Assembly (NCBI GenBank): GCA_032718475.1
Contig: JAUCBJ010009076.1
Location: 1 to 64,000, forward strand
Direction of reading: 5' to 3'
DNA: 64,000 bases
From: Nemertoderma westbladi
Lineage: Eukaryota; Xenacoelomorpha; Nemertodermatida; Nemertodermatidae
In this document: in pieces, positions 31,456 through 41,130 of the stretch
How the letters are laid out: every line of letters starts with the position of its first letter
How positions within the stretch are numbered: the stretch's first letter is position 1
The notes under the pieces: generated by a model
Databases searched by the model: none
Seen by the model: the letters and a program-made list of their open reading frames with translations, nothing else
Told to the model about the DNA's origin: nothing
Translations under genes and position numbers: made by a program

Positions 31456-31679
31456 AAACCATTCTATTGCATTCTACAACTGCATTAACATTTCAAATCC
31501 AATTTCTTTTGTGATGACACAGACCCCCCCCCCCCCCCCCCCCCCATTTTTATCATATTGCTTTATTGCTAAAAAAAAGATGCTTGCTAAATTTGAATAG
31601 AGCTACTGTACCAGTAGTTGAAGGATAGGTGATGAATTTACAACAATAATCCGTTTATTATTAATAACCATTTTTATAC

Positions 31680-31896
31680 CTATGTATAGATGGCCATCAT
31701 AGAATTTGACTCCATCATAGCGGCATTGACCATCGGGAGCACCTCGGCTGTAAGATTCTTCAGTGATAAAGTCGTCCACGTATATGTTTATGACCATTTC
31801 CGGAGGAACAACAATCTCGTAAACACAATCAGAATACGATTGATATTGCTCCGGATAATTTAATGTTTTTATGATTCCAGAAAAATTGTCGAACAA
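31680..31896 (-). CDS. CUB-serine protease gene, exon 2 (first part of CUB domain)
   Basis: Bounded by acceptor TTTAATTTTTTAG (just right of 31896) and donor GTATAA. 217 bp encode 72 codons plus one base: LFDNFSGIIKTLNYPEQY, then C and VYEIVVPPEMVINIYVDDF, C and RYDGVKFYDG. These are the CUB signatures (SG.I.T.NYP, Cys followed by an aromatic-x-I strand, and C-YD-V-YDG). It begins in phase 0 after the signal-peptide exon and ends in phase 1. In this family CUB domains mediate protein or carbohydrate recognition outside the cell. Intron 2 (30878-31679) holds the inverted SINE pair. Confidence 0.88.
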
Positions 31897-33446
31897 CTAA
31901 AAAATTAAATTAAATTAAGGCGGTAATAACTATATTTACATCATTGTGTGAAAATGGTGCACAATTCAGTGTATATGCCCCTTGGATATTTGCTTAAACC
32001 TCCCTCACTGTGCTGTGCTCGCTCGTTACATAAATACTCTCTGCCAAGTCATCTGAACTCTTAAACAATTTTTTTAAATATTGAGATGTTTACGAATATT
32101 AATGAAATACATAATACATCCTTTTTAAGAAATTAATTTCATTTAGGCCTAATACAACAACTAAACGGAAATAATCTTACACTTAACCTGGCTAAAAATG
32201 TTTTGTAAATTTTTTAAGTAATTTCCGAAAGTATACATACATACTTACTCATCCTTACAGTTATTCATAAACATTATATTGTTGAGGCTGCCTAATATGG
32301 AAACAATATGTAATTGGCTTAAAAAAAAATTCAAAATTTTTTTTAAGATTACAGTTCTCGTCTCCTTTTAATAAACTTTAAAACGTCTCTCAATGCAATC
32401 TTATAAAGTGCTAAATTATAATCTTGGATTTAGTACAGGTCTTATGAGTAATTGCTGGTCAGAAAACTCGACACCCCCATGCGGGACAAAGGAGATGCCA
32501 TCTGTGGCTGGTTGCATAAACTCTCTTACTAAGGGCATAATATGGACCTTAACTAGTACCCCTTCGTTCTGAGATGACTCCTATGTTCTGGGGGGTTAAG
32601 GACCCATATACTCGGCTGCAGGGGTTTATGCCATGAACAATGTTACAATTAGATTGATATTGAACAATCTACCAAATGGTTAATCAGGAGTAGAGCTCTC
32701 TAATCATTTCCCATTTAAGTGCACTCAACTAATGCTACCAGCACCTGGTACAGTGGTTCAGGGTATGGCCCATCGTATGAGCTGCATAGCCAATGGTGGC
32801 TCATCAGGGTTGGTGTGGGTGATGGGTAGGTATGGGTGATGGGCCTCATATCTGACTCAACTGCGACACCCGCACTGTGGAGTGGCAAACCAGGGTGTCG
32901 TATTTGTCCCGAGAGCTGTCTCGGCAAAAGAGGCACCCCCTAACCCCCACTATGGATGATATTTTAGTAACGCGGAGGTCCGGCCACTAGAGGCTAATGG
33001 ATTTACCAGACTCAATTGGCCTCACAGGCGTCAGTTATCTCCTGAGCTGTCTTCACCGAACTGGGGGTAGCATCTCAACGTATAGTAGTAATGGTAATCT
33101 ATAGTGGGGCAATTTTTGTGCAACGGTGTCTACTTAGTAAATGTGTATACAATTAGGCACAAAGTATCAGGCAACTTTTATGAAATTTTTATTAGTCAAT
33201 AAAATTTAAAACTATTTATAATAAACCTAAACAATTTTCATAAATTTTCAGCGCCACCTAGCGACGCAGTAATGAGTCGTTATCGAAATGGTTTGAGCGC
33301 AAGACATCCGACCTGGAGGTCACCAGTTCGATCCCACCTGGATATCAGCGAAATGCCTGAACTAGCTGATAAGACTAAATGTGCCGGGTCAGTTCGTGTT
33401 AGATTAGTGTCAGTACGTTAGATCAGTAGGTAGTGTCGGTTAATCA
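31897..33446. other. Intron 1 of the protease gene, left part; no coding feature
   Basis: AT-rich with several T and A runs. The stretch 32460-33100 is less AT-rich and contains TACAGTGGTTCAGGGTATGG and repeated CAGGGTTGG/GGTGATGGG words. Its origin is not recognised. A minus-strand frame at 32715-32936 is not convincing. Confidence 0.5.
33274..33341 (+). repeat. tRNA-like SINE head or tRNA pseudogene
   Basis: A perfect B box, GTTCGATCC, lies in CACCAGTTCGATCCCACC. An A-box-like TTATCGAAATGGTTTGAGCG lies about 35 bp upstream. Acceptor-stem pairing is poor, so a functional tRNA is unlikely. Confidence 0.45.
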
Positions 33447-34013
33447 GGAGTCCGGACAATTGCGACCCGGTCAATTGCGACCCATGTATTTAAATAAAGA
33501 TTATGGGTCGCAATTGTCCGGGTCGCAATTGACCGGGTCGCAATTGTCCGGGTCGCAATTGTCAATGATATACAATAATACAATGATATACAATAATACA
33601 ATGATATTTATCAATGATATACATTACATCTTTTTATCTGGATCCGGACAATTGCGACCCGGTCAATTGCGACCCATGTATTTAAATAAAGATTATGGGT
33701 CGCAATTGTCCGGGTCGCAATTGACCGGGTCGCAATTGTCCGGGTCGCAATTGTCAATGATATACAATAATACAATGATATACAATAATACAATGATATT
33801 TATCAATGATATACATTACATCTTTTTATCTGGATCCGGACAATTGCGACCAGGACAATTGCGACCAGGACAATTGCGACACGGACAATTGCGACCCGGT
33901 CAATTGAGACCCATCAATTTTTTCTAAAATCATGGGTCGCAATTGACCGGGTCGCAATTGTCCGGGTCGCAATTGTCCGGGTCGCAATTGTCCAGGTAGC
34001 AATTGTCCTAACA
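33447..34013. mobile_element. Foldback-type transposable element with 11-bp target duplication
   Basis: The block is flanked by an exact 11-bp direct repeat, TCGGTTAATCA (33436-33446 and 34014-34024). Inside are arrays of a 15-bp module, GGACAATTGCGACCC, each followed after a short AT spacer by the same module inverted. Two exact 192-bp units (33451-33642, 33643-33834) and a third diverged unit each form such a hairpin. The third has arms of about 75 bp (33838-33912 against about 33934-34008). Long tandemly built inverted repeats plus a 9-11 bp duplication recall foldback or MULE-like elements. No transposase. It sits in intron 1 of the CUB protease gene. Confidence 0.8.
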
Positions 34014-34401
34014 TCGGTTAATCAACCACATTTTATTGGTATTTTATTTTCATAAACTCAACAAATTATTTTTTTTTAATATTAAATTATTGCTACTAAG
34101 CTTTTATTTGTTATTTTTTTATGATTTACGAAATATGCCATGTGCCATCCGTCCAATCAAAAAAATTTTAGTTCGTATTTTGTCGTTCGCGACACCTTGT
34201 GGAGTGAATCAGAACTGTATGTGGTTCAGAAGCCATCTACTAAAACTAGCCACAGTTTAGTGATAGCTGTTCGCTACAATGTTTGCAGTTCTCGTAGATG
34301 GAGGTGGTTAGTGTCTACTGAACATTTTATGGCGTAATCAGCCAATCAGAATAGCTGATTGAAAATGTCTCGATGGATATTATAAAATTATTATCACTTA
34401 C

Positions 34402-34509
34402 TCCGCCACAATCTTCAATTGTCTCTTTTCTTCTTTTAAACCCTTTACCTGAATTTCTTGCCAACGAAGTTTCAGCGATAACTGAAAATAATAATACAGG
34501 AAGATACAT
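34402..34509 (-). CDS. CUB-serine protease gene, exon 1 (start codon and signal peptide)
   Basis: The ATG at 34509 opens 36 codons: MYLPVLLFSVIAETSLA, a plausible short signal peptide, then a basic stretch (GKGFKRRKE) and IEDCGG, ending exactly at a strong donor, GTAAGT. The phase-0 end joins exon 2 (LFDNFSG) to give the usual CUB opening C-G-G-x-x-x-x-x-SG. With exons 2-4 the deduced product is a secreted CUB domain followed by the start of a trypsin-like protease, about 193 residues so far. Such proteases act in blood, gut or immune proteolysis; the substrate is unknown. An in-frame TTG lies 6 codons upstream, but ATG is preferred. Introns 1-3 all contain mobile elements. Whether the gene is complete or broken to the left is unresolved. 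Confidence 0.75.
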
Positions 34510-36370
34510 ACAGTATATACTGTACAATTACTATATTATACTTAGAGGGTTTGTGGGGGGGGGGGGGGGGTAATTTTGTTATCATATTGGACAAAAGGCT
34601 TCTCTATGGGGGGCAAGCTGTTTTGAAGCTTTGAAACATCATCATTTCAAATCATCATCACTGATCATTTATCAATTCAGTCAGAAATTGTCGAAGTAAA
34701 CCAAAAAAATGCAATTTATAGGGGCGATTCGGCCCTGCTTTGAATGTATCGATAGTTGAGTGAGCATTGGATTTTATACCATAAACCTTGCGCAGCATTC
34801 TCTTCAGCAGAAAGAGTCCAGTAGGTGCCGGCATAATGCAGCACATAGCTATAACATACTGCTGCGCAGAATAAACTTATATGTTAAGGGAATAATTTTA
34901 TTTCATAATGCACACGCTATTCGGAGGTCTTTGGCAGATCTCATTGGATACCCAGCAGGTTGGACTGTAAAAATTATCCTCAGAAAATAACGGTCAAGTT
35001 TTCCATTTAGTCCAAATAAAGGTTGCACGGTATAAATTGACAAATAAAAAATAATGCAATAGTTTCCAAAAAAAACATAATATTAATAATACTCACGCAA
35101 TAAATAGAAAACCATAAAAGAAATTGCCCAAATTACCATTTTAATTATACAAATATTTTACTATAGAGGATAAAATTTATTTTATAATAATATAAATATA
35201 AATTTTGATATGGAAAAAAAATATAATGTTAGCTAGTTTATATCCTTCACACCATATAATAGAAATTCAACTAAATATGTTTATTTTCCAGATGCATCGT
35301 GTTTGACTTTCTGTAGATAATAATATTTAGTAAATGTAGGCCGCCTTTGATAAATTGATGAAATAATAAAGTAATCAAGTGAGTTAATGGATTAACAAAT
35401 ATATTTTATACACTAAATATGCGTTCACTAAGCACATATGGCCGGATTACATCCCTTTTCCAAAATTCCAGCCGCAGAATTAGCTATTTTATGTCACTTT
35501 ATAATGTAATATACGATCAATTTCGTGGATAAATTTAATTCCCCAGAGGAAAATTAGTTATGTTACAGAGTAGCAAAGTTCTTTGGTCTGGTGACAGTTG
35601 GGGCCTTTACCCATAGTCATTAATCAACAGGGATTTGTAGGGAGATGGCCACTTAATTGTCCTTCGGGGATCCAAACTCTCTCTCTCGACCCAAATGAAT
35701 TGCTTTACCAGTAATCCGTTTCTGCTTTAGCGTTGTATGGTGGTCGTAAAACCTCCACCCATATGATAGCCCACGCTCTATAGTTAAACTTCTCAATCAA
35801 CGACACACTTACGTTTTACAAAATTACAATAATTAAATGAAAATTAAACATGAAATTAGTTTGTATAAGAACAGGAATGAACTTCGGCATATCACGTGCC
35901 TGATTTCTAATGAATCATCTGCACGTGTTTACATAGCGGGGCTCCAAACTAATACATTTTCTATAAACGATATAGTGTTGTGAAGAGGGAATTTCAAATT
36001 TAGCGACCCGTACGTAACGCATACGCTGTTAAAAAGATCGTAGTCCCCAAAGGCATGGTGTATAGTGTGGTGAGGCAAGCGCTCTTTCCCCACTACCATA
36101 AGTCAGTCAGTATAGCTGAAATGCTGAGGAGATATGACTGTATACTTTTACGACGACGTATTTACGACGACGACAGACGGGTCCACTAATTAACCCCTAA
36201 GCTATAAGGGTCACCTTGACTTACGTGGTTCGCCCTAAATAATCCAACCAATTATTGTTAGAGTCCTAATGTTGCAATGGCGTATGGATAAATACACAAC
36301 AAAGGTGCAATAGGTAGATATTATATTGATTTGATTGTTTGATTACAGTTTAGTTATTACTAGCAAACCA
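34510..36370. other. Intergenic DNA with possible transposase remnant
   Basis: A G homopolymer lies near 34553-34571. A plus-strand frame at 34760-34990 contains GIILFHNAHAIRRSLADL, faintly like the HDNARPH strand of mariner transposases, but without enough support for a call. On the minus strand near 36100-36040 a decayed tRNA-like stretch (GTAGTGGGGAAAGAGCGC, TGCCTCACCACAC) may be an old SINE. Nothing else recognised. Confidence 0.45.
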
Positions 36371-36403
36371 GCCAGGCGCGCGAAGCGCGCCTGGCTTGCT
36401 AGT
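36361..36403 (+). mobile_element. Candidate Helitron 3' terminus (hairpin followed by CTAG-T)
   Basis: GCCAGGCGCGC (36371-36381) and GCGCGCCTGGC (36385-36395) form a perfect 11-bp stem with a GAA loop. CTAG follows at 36399-36402 and T at 36403. This matches the Helitron end rule of a GC-rich hairpin near a CTRR terminus inserted before T, although the gap to CTAG is shorter than usual. An outer ACTAGCA/TGCTAGT pairing also exists. The 5' TC end was not located. Confidence 0.4.
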
Positions 36404-38045
36404 CTACAGTAGTATCTATTATACTATAGGTACTACTGTGGATGCTCTCATATTTAGTTTATTAAAATTTTTGATTTTATCAAATAAAAGTATTAAATAT
36501 ACCCCCCGCCCCATCCCAACGCCTTGATAGTGTAGTATAAATGTAGTGCACAATACAATATAATAAAAAATAGTACAGTTTAATTATATCAATACACAGG
36601 ACGGTGTTGACTCCCCCCCAACTTGTTGTTTTATGTCTTACACCCTTGGAGTTTTATAGGCAATATACTGGTAACATTGCATGGCAGTGTATTTATATAC
36701 CGAGCGAGCGCAGCGAGGAAAGTTTACATAAATTCACGAGGCCCATAAACGCTGAATAATACCAGTTTAGCACGATTGTACGAAATTTCGTTACATTATG
36801 TATATTTATCGTGGTTCAAAAGAGTTAATTATTAAAATTAATATTGCAATGATAAATATTGATAAAATATATTTCTTTCATCCGCCAAACCTATACCCTA
36901 TTCATCATTGCCCACCCGCACCTTTCACATCCCCACTAACCTTTAACTAATTGTTACACGGTTATGGAAGGGGGGGGGGGGGGGTATTTAATTTTTGAGG
37001 CCCTTCAAAATTCACAGCCCGCATCCCAAAATTCCTTAATCCAGCACTGTTAGCCATAGCAAGCAACATCAATAACGTAATGGCTTTTGTATACTTATAA
37101 ACCGCCAGTAGGCATAAGCTTCTTAAAGATGAATCGTAATGGGACTTTCCAAATATTTTTGCAATCGTGCCTGACTCATTTTTCACTTTTGGTGAAAGTA
37201 TATTTTTCAAATAAAATAACATAGTATGTTTGTCTGTCGGTTGACGGTGTAGCGTTTACACCGCCCTCAAAATTATATCTGTAAGTTGAAATTGAAAATC
37301 TTCTGGAGTTTATGATAGGAATTCACTGCTTGATGGGCTGGAAAGATGTATCAGAAATATTTATCTGCAATTCCCTTGTGTAGGTCGGTCTCATCTCAAA
37401 GTATAATCCCAACCTTTCTTCAAGAATTACGATGGGTAGGTAGGTAAAAAATTTCTGCATATCATTGCTGATTCGCATGCTGTCGTTAAAATATAGGCAG
37501 CTAATTCACATTAATCTCGCTCGCTTGACGATACCATATGGCAAAGAAGGTAATCGGTTTGCCTTAGGCTATAGCTTCTACGGAGTCAGTACGCCAAACA
37601 TACTCACTCCATGAGCAGGGATTGCACACCTGATCCTTCGTTACCTAACATTTTTAGTTAGGCATTAATTTATTTTAGTGCAATGCGTTACCAATCACAA
37701 CCTCCCTCATTATTAGCCATGCTATTCAGAGGATGCATAACCAATAGAATCAGCTCGTGTTCTTCAACTTCTGGGTTTCTACCAATAGAATCGAAGTAGT
37801 AGAAAATATGAATAATATCTTATTTGAAGACACTTTATCACTGGCATTTGAAGAAGTACAGTACCAATAATTGTACTATTTGTTTTAGTTAATAACGTAG
37901 AAGTACTTGCATTATGTCTTACGTTTTATAATTATAACTTTTAGCATATTATTTTTATGGTTGGTTAAAGGAAATCCTTGGGGATGGATATCAATCGTTT
38001 AAAAATAATACTTATAAAGTATCCAAGCACGTTGAATCTACAGTA
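36404..38045. other. Intergenic DNA, no gene recognised
   Basis: Contains ACAGTAGTA/TACTACTGT inverted words near 36405-36440, a GC-rich CCGAGCGAGCGCAGCGAGG near 36700, and a G run near 36969-36984. No convincing coding frame. Confidence 0.5.
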
Positions 38046-38610
38046 GGACAATTCCGACCCGGACAATTCCGACCCGGACAATTCCGATCAGGACATTTCC
38101 GACCCGGACAATTCCAACCCATACCAAGATCGAATGACATTTTCATGGGTCGGAATTGTCCTAGGTCGGAATTGTCCGGGTCGGAATTGTCCGGATCCAA
38201 AAAATAAAAATAATTAATAGAAATTACCTGTAATCAATAACAAAAATCTGTGTTCCAGAACACTAATATTTTTCTTAATTGATAGCTAATATGTTTTAGA
38301 ACATTTTCAAAAAACGTAGCAAAGACTAGCTAGTATTAAAAATTCGGACGGGGTATGCCCAAAACACACTATAACCGAATATATTCAATTCGAAAAATAA
38401 TATTCAACTATAAAATTACATAGCAAACGTTCTAGAACGAAAAATTTCCATGGACACGGCTATCTTAAAATATGTTGAATAATAAAACAATGTAATGTTA
38501 AATAAAATTATTATTTATTATTATTATTTTTTTTAATTATTTGGGTCGGAATTTTCCTATGCTGGATTCGGACAATTCAGACCCGGACAATTCCGACCCA
38601 TGAAAATTTC
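38046..38610. repeat. Hairpin arrays of a 15-bp module, second subfamily
   Basis: Five copies of GGACAATTCCGACCC-type modules (38046-38120) face three inverted copies (about 38148-38192) across a short loop. A partial cluster recurs at 38543-38606 with GGACAATTCCGACCCATGAA. The module differs by one base from that at 33.4-34.0 kb (CAATTCCG instead of CAATTGCG). No clear target duplication. Confidence 0.8.
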
Positions 38611-39655
38611 ATTCGATCTTGATTGCATAAAGTAATGGAGACCAGATAAAGAGTCTTGATCTTTGTATTATACGACCTTTAAAGATCAAATTAAAAGTTA
38701 TAAACCTCGTATTACGAAGGTCAAGACCAAATAAGCATAAAAGTTAATTTTTAAATTTTTCCCAATCATTTGAGGGCAAGTTAATCTGTTTGATACAATA
38801 TTTTTCAGAATGGCAGTATGCTAAATATGCCATAATCACCTCCGTATCTCAGTTTCTTATTATAGAATCTGTAGACCTTGGTTGCAATTTGGGCGAATTA
38901 TTACAGTTTTTGTAACTTGGTTATCTAATAAATGGTTCACTTTCAGGTTCAGTTTCATTGTTACTCATCTAGAGTTGTATATTATACATTTCATTGGATG
39001 TATAGCTGTAATGGTAGGCCTGGAGGGTTCTCTCTAAAGATGTATTGTGCTACATAACAACCCACATTTAACCTCATCATTTCAGTTTGAAGCAATTAAC
39101 CATGTGGTTCTGTAAGATTGTATAACACGGACTCTAATAAATTGTAGACTTAGTTGAATCATAATATATGTACATAAGGTAATTGATCATTTTCAGATTA
39201 AAAGTAATATTCGTATGTTTAAAGTGCGACAAAAAATTCGAGTAAAAAAATTCTGCGGTGCAAATGTTGCAAATTGCTTCGATAAAATAGAACTCGGCTT
39301 AATGAACGCCTTGAAATAAAGTAAATTTAAAGCAGTGGGGCTACTGGGTGATATTTAACTTAATTTAATCAATGTGTCGCAAAGACAGAAAAACTTTAAA
39401 CCTAGAAACTTCAATTCCAAAACGAAAATTATTTTAATAATTTGTTGTTTTAGTAAAGTACACGTATTTCTCACGGGTTAGAATTGTTATACTGTACAAT
39501 GTTCTCAGACTAGCTTTCGCTCACTCATTTATATCGAATAATATTATTAAAACGATTGGGCTAAATTCTAAATCTTTATCAAATATTAATAGTATGATTA
39601 CATACTATACTATGTATATTATACTAATTTCTATGTACTAAAATATCAAACAAGC
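38611..39655. other. Upstream region of the bHLH gene
   Basis: AT-rich, with no other gene or repeat recognised. It would contain the promoter and 5' UTR of the NHLH-type gene, but no core promoter element can be assigned with confidence. Confidence 0.5.
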
Positions 39656-39868
39656 ATGAGAAAACTGCCCTTTGGAAACTCTGTAGCGCACGTGAAAACC
39701 GCGAAGAGATCAACAATTCACAATACATCAAGAATTCCTCATAAAATAAATCAAATGGTTTCTAATTCAACTCTAGAAGACTGTGAATCACCCGCAGGGG
39801 GAAGCCATGTTTGGGAGCAAATTGGCATCGGAGCGGGAAAACGAACTCTTAGGAAAACTATTAATCAG
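39656..39868 (+). CDS. NHLH: NHLH/HEN-type bHLH transcription factor, exon 1
   Basis: The ATG at 39656 opens 71 codons ending at donor CAG|GTAACT in phase 0. The encoded N-terminal region is polar and basic (GNSVAHVKTAKRSTIHN, GSHVWEQIGIGAGKRTLRK) with no domain, as expected for the poorly conserved N-terminus of this family. Exon 1 joins exon 2 in phase 0 across a 588-bp intron to give a product of about 153 residues, close to the roughly 130-135 residues of vertebrate NHLH1/2. The start is the first ATG of the open frame. Further 5' exons cannot be excluded. Confidence 0.75.
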
Positions 39869-40456
39869 GTAACTTACAGTTTACAATAAATCGTTAAACT
39901 TATACTTAAGCGAGATTCTTATCTTGTCTGGGTGGAATTCTTTATTCAACAAAGCAACTTGAGTGTGGTTTAAAAAGTAATTAAATTAATTAAATGATTA
40001 ATAAAGTAATTAACAATACAAAAACATAAACAAATAATGTAGTGGAAATTGGTGTACAATGTAGAGTAGTGTATTCTGCTTTAGTACACAACAGTAATAA
40101 AAAGTAACTAGCAGTAACTAAATCAGACTACATTTAGTTAGTTCAACCGCTTTTCACCTGGAGAAGAGTGAATTATGCAGAGAGTGGAGGGAGGGGGTGA
40201 TATTCAAAATGCAAACCTCTTCCGCGGAAAATCGACGCAAATAACAGCGGGTTACTCCCACAAATTATTAATATGTGCTATTGACTTTCGTTTATTGTTT
40301 TGGTTATAATAAAGTGCCACTGTATCTCAAATTTTGATTGCGTCTATAGTCTCCCCTCCCGTATCTGCAGCCCCGGCCCCAGGGTTGACAACCAACCTTC
40401 TCCTTCTTAAATCCGACATTTTGAGAGAATCTACAGTATATCTCATTCCTGTTTAG

Positions 40457-40705
40457 GAGAACGATTTCCCCGAAGTGGAGGTATTGAGCCGAGAGGAGCG
40501 GCGACGCCGACGACGTGCTACAGCGAAGTACCGGACCGCCCACGCGTCGCGGGAACGGATACGGGTGGAGGCGTTTAACGTTGCGTTCGCTGAACTCCGT
40601 CGTCTGTTACCAACGCTACCACCCGATAAGAAACTATCCAAAATAGAGATCCTGCGATTGGGAATATGCTATATATCGTATCTACAGTACGTACTGGACA
40701 GATGA
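40457..40705 (+). CDS. NHLH: NHLH/HEN-type bHLH transcription factor, exon 2 (bHLH domain)
   Basis: Starts after acceptor CATTCCTGTTTAG and runs 82 codons to TGA. It encodes a short acidic linker ([11 protein letters not shown]), then a complete basic helix-loop-helix domain to the C-terminus: basic region [20 protein letters not shown] and [10 protein letters not shown], helix 1 [13 protein letters not shown], loop PDKKLSK, helix 2 [19 protein letters not shown]. The DNA-contacting RER is present. This sequence is characteristic of NHLH/HEN/NSCL factors (Drosophila HLH4C, nematode hlh-15), which bind E-boxes as dimers in the nucleus of developing neurons. The domain ending exactly at the C-terminus is also a family trait. 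All key positions look intact, so this is very probably a functional host gene. Confidence 0.95.
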   Translation, partial: ENDFPEVEVLSREERRRRRRATAKYRTAHASRERIRVEAFNVAFAELRRLLPTLPPDKKLSKIEILRLGICYISYLQYVLDR

Positions 40706-41008
40706 TCAGCAAATATCTGACGAATAACAGTAGAGCTATTACTACTTAATGTCATATTGTTGTTATTGGACACGCTGTTACTCTAATACTGCTATTATTG
40801 AACACAATCATGACCTACTATAGACGAAGACCTACTTTTACAGACTATGTAATTATTGTGTTCATTACATTACATTTAATTTAATAATATAATGTAATTT
40901 AAATGCACTGTATAGTCCATGTTTTCCTGATCTCAATGTTAACATTGCCCACGAGTGCACAACTACTTCATTACTGTGATTGCTATTATGAATTACTGTC
41001 AAATTAAA
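40706..41008 (+). other. 3' flank of the bHLH gene
   Basis: AT-rich sequence with no further coding region. It probably contains the 3' UTR of the bHLH gene. No canonical AATAAA is evident. Confidence 0.45.
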
Positions 41009-41130
41009 GGCGGGGTAGCTCAGTTGGTTGAGAGCCGGGCCTACAATCTAGTGGTTGTAGGTTCAGCCCCGTCAGGGTGCACTCAGCCTTTCATCCACTG
41101 GGGTCGATAAAATGAGTACCAGTTATATTA
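41009..41130 (+). repeat. tRNA-derived SINE
   Basis: The tRNA-like head (41009-41073) has an acceptor-like GGCGGGG/CCCCGTC pair, A box GTAGCTCAGTTGGTTGAGAG and B box GGTTCAGCCCC. The body is AGCCTTTCATCCACTGGGGT, then CGATAAAATGAGTACCAG, a 3' motif reminiscent of lophotrochozoan SINEs (from memory). It is directly followed by the 36-bp array. Confidence 0.75.

Noticed and set aside
33433-34014. GQLRPGQLRP and SQLSGSQLSG repeat frames
   Set aside because: Translations of the 15-bp hairpin modules of the foldback element.
34760-34990. Possible mariner transposase remnant (GIILFHNAHAIRRSLADL)
   Set aside because: Only one short stretch is similar to the HDNARPH motif, the key Asp is not clearly aligned, and no inverted ends were found.
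36037-36110. tRNA-derived SINE on the minus strand
   Set aside because: An A-box-like GTAGTGGGG and AGAGCGCTTGCCTCAC are suggestive, but the B box is too degraded to support it.
41009-41073. Functional tRNA gene
   Set aside because: The acceptor-like pairing and boxes fit, but the D and T stems pair poorly and a SINE body follows directly.
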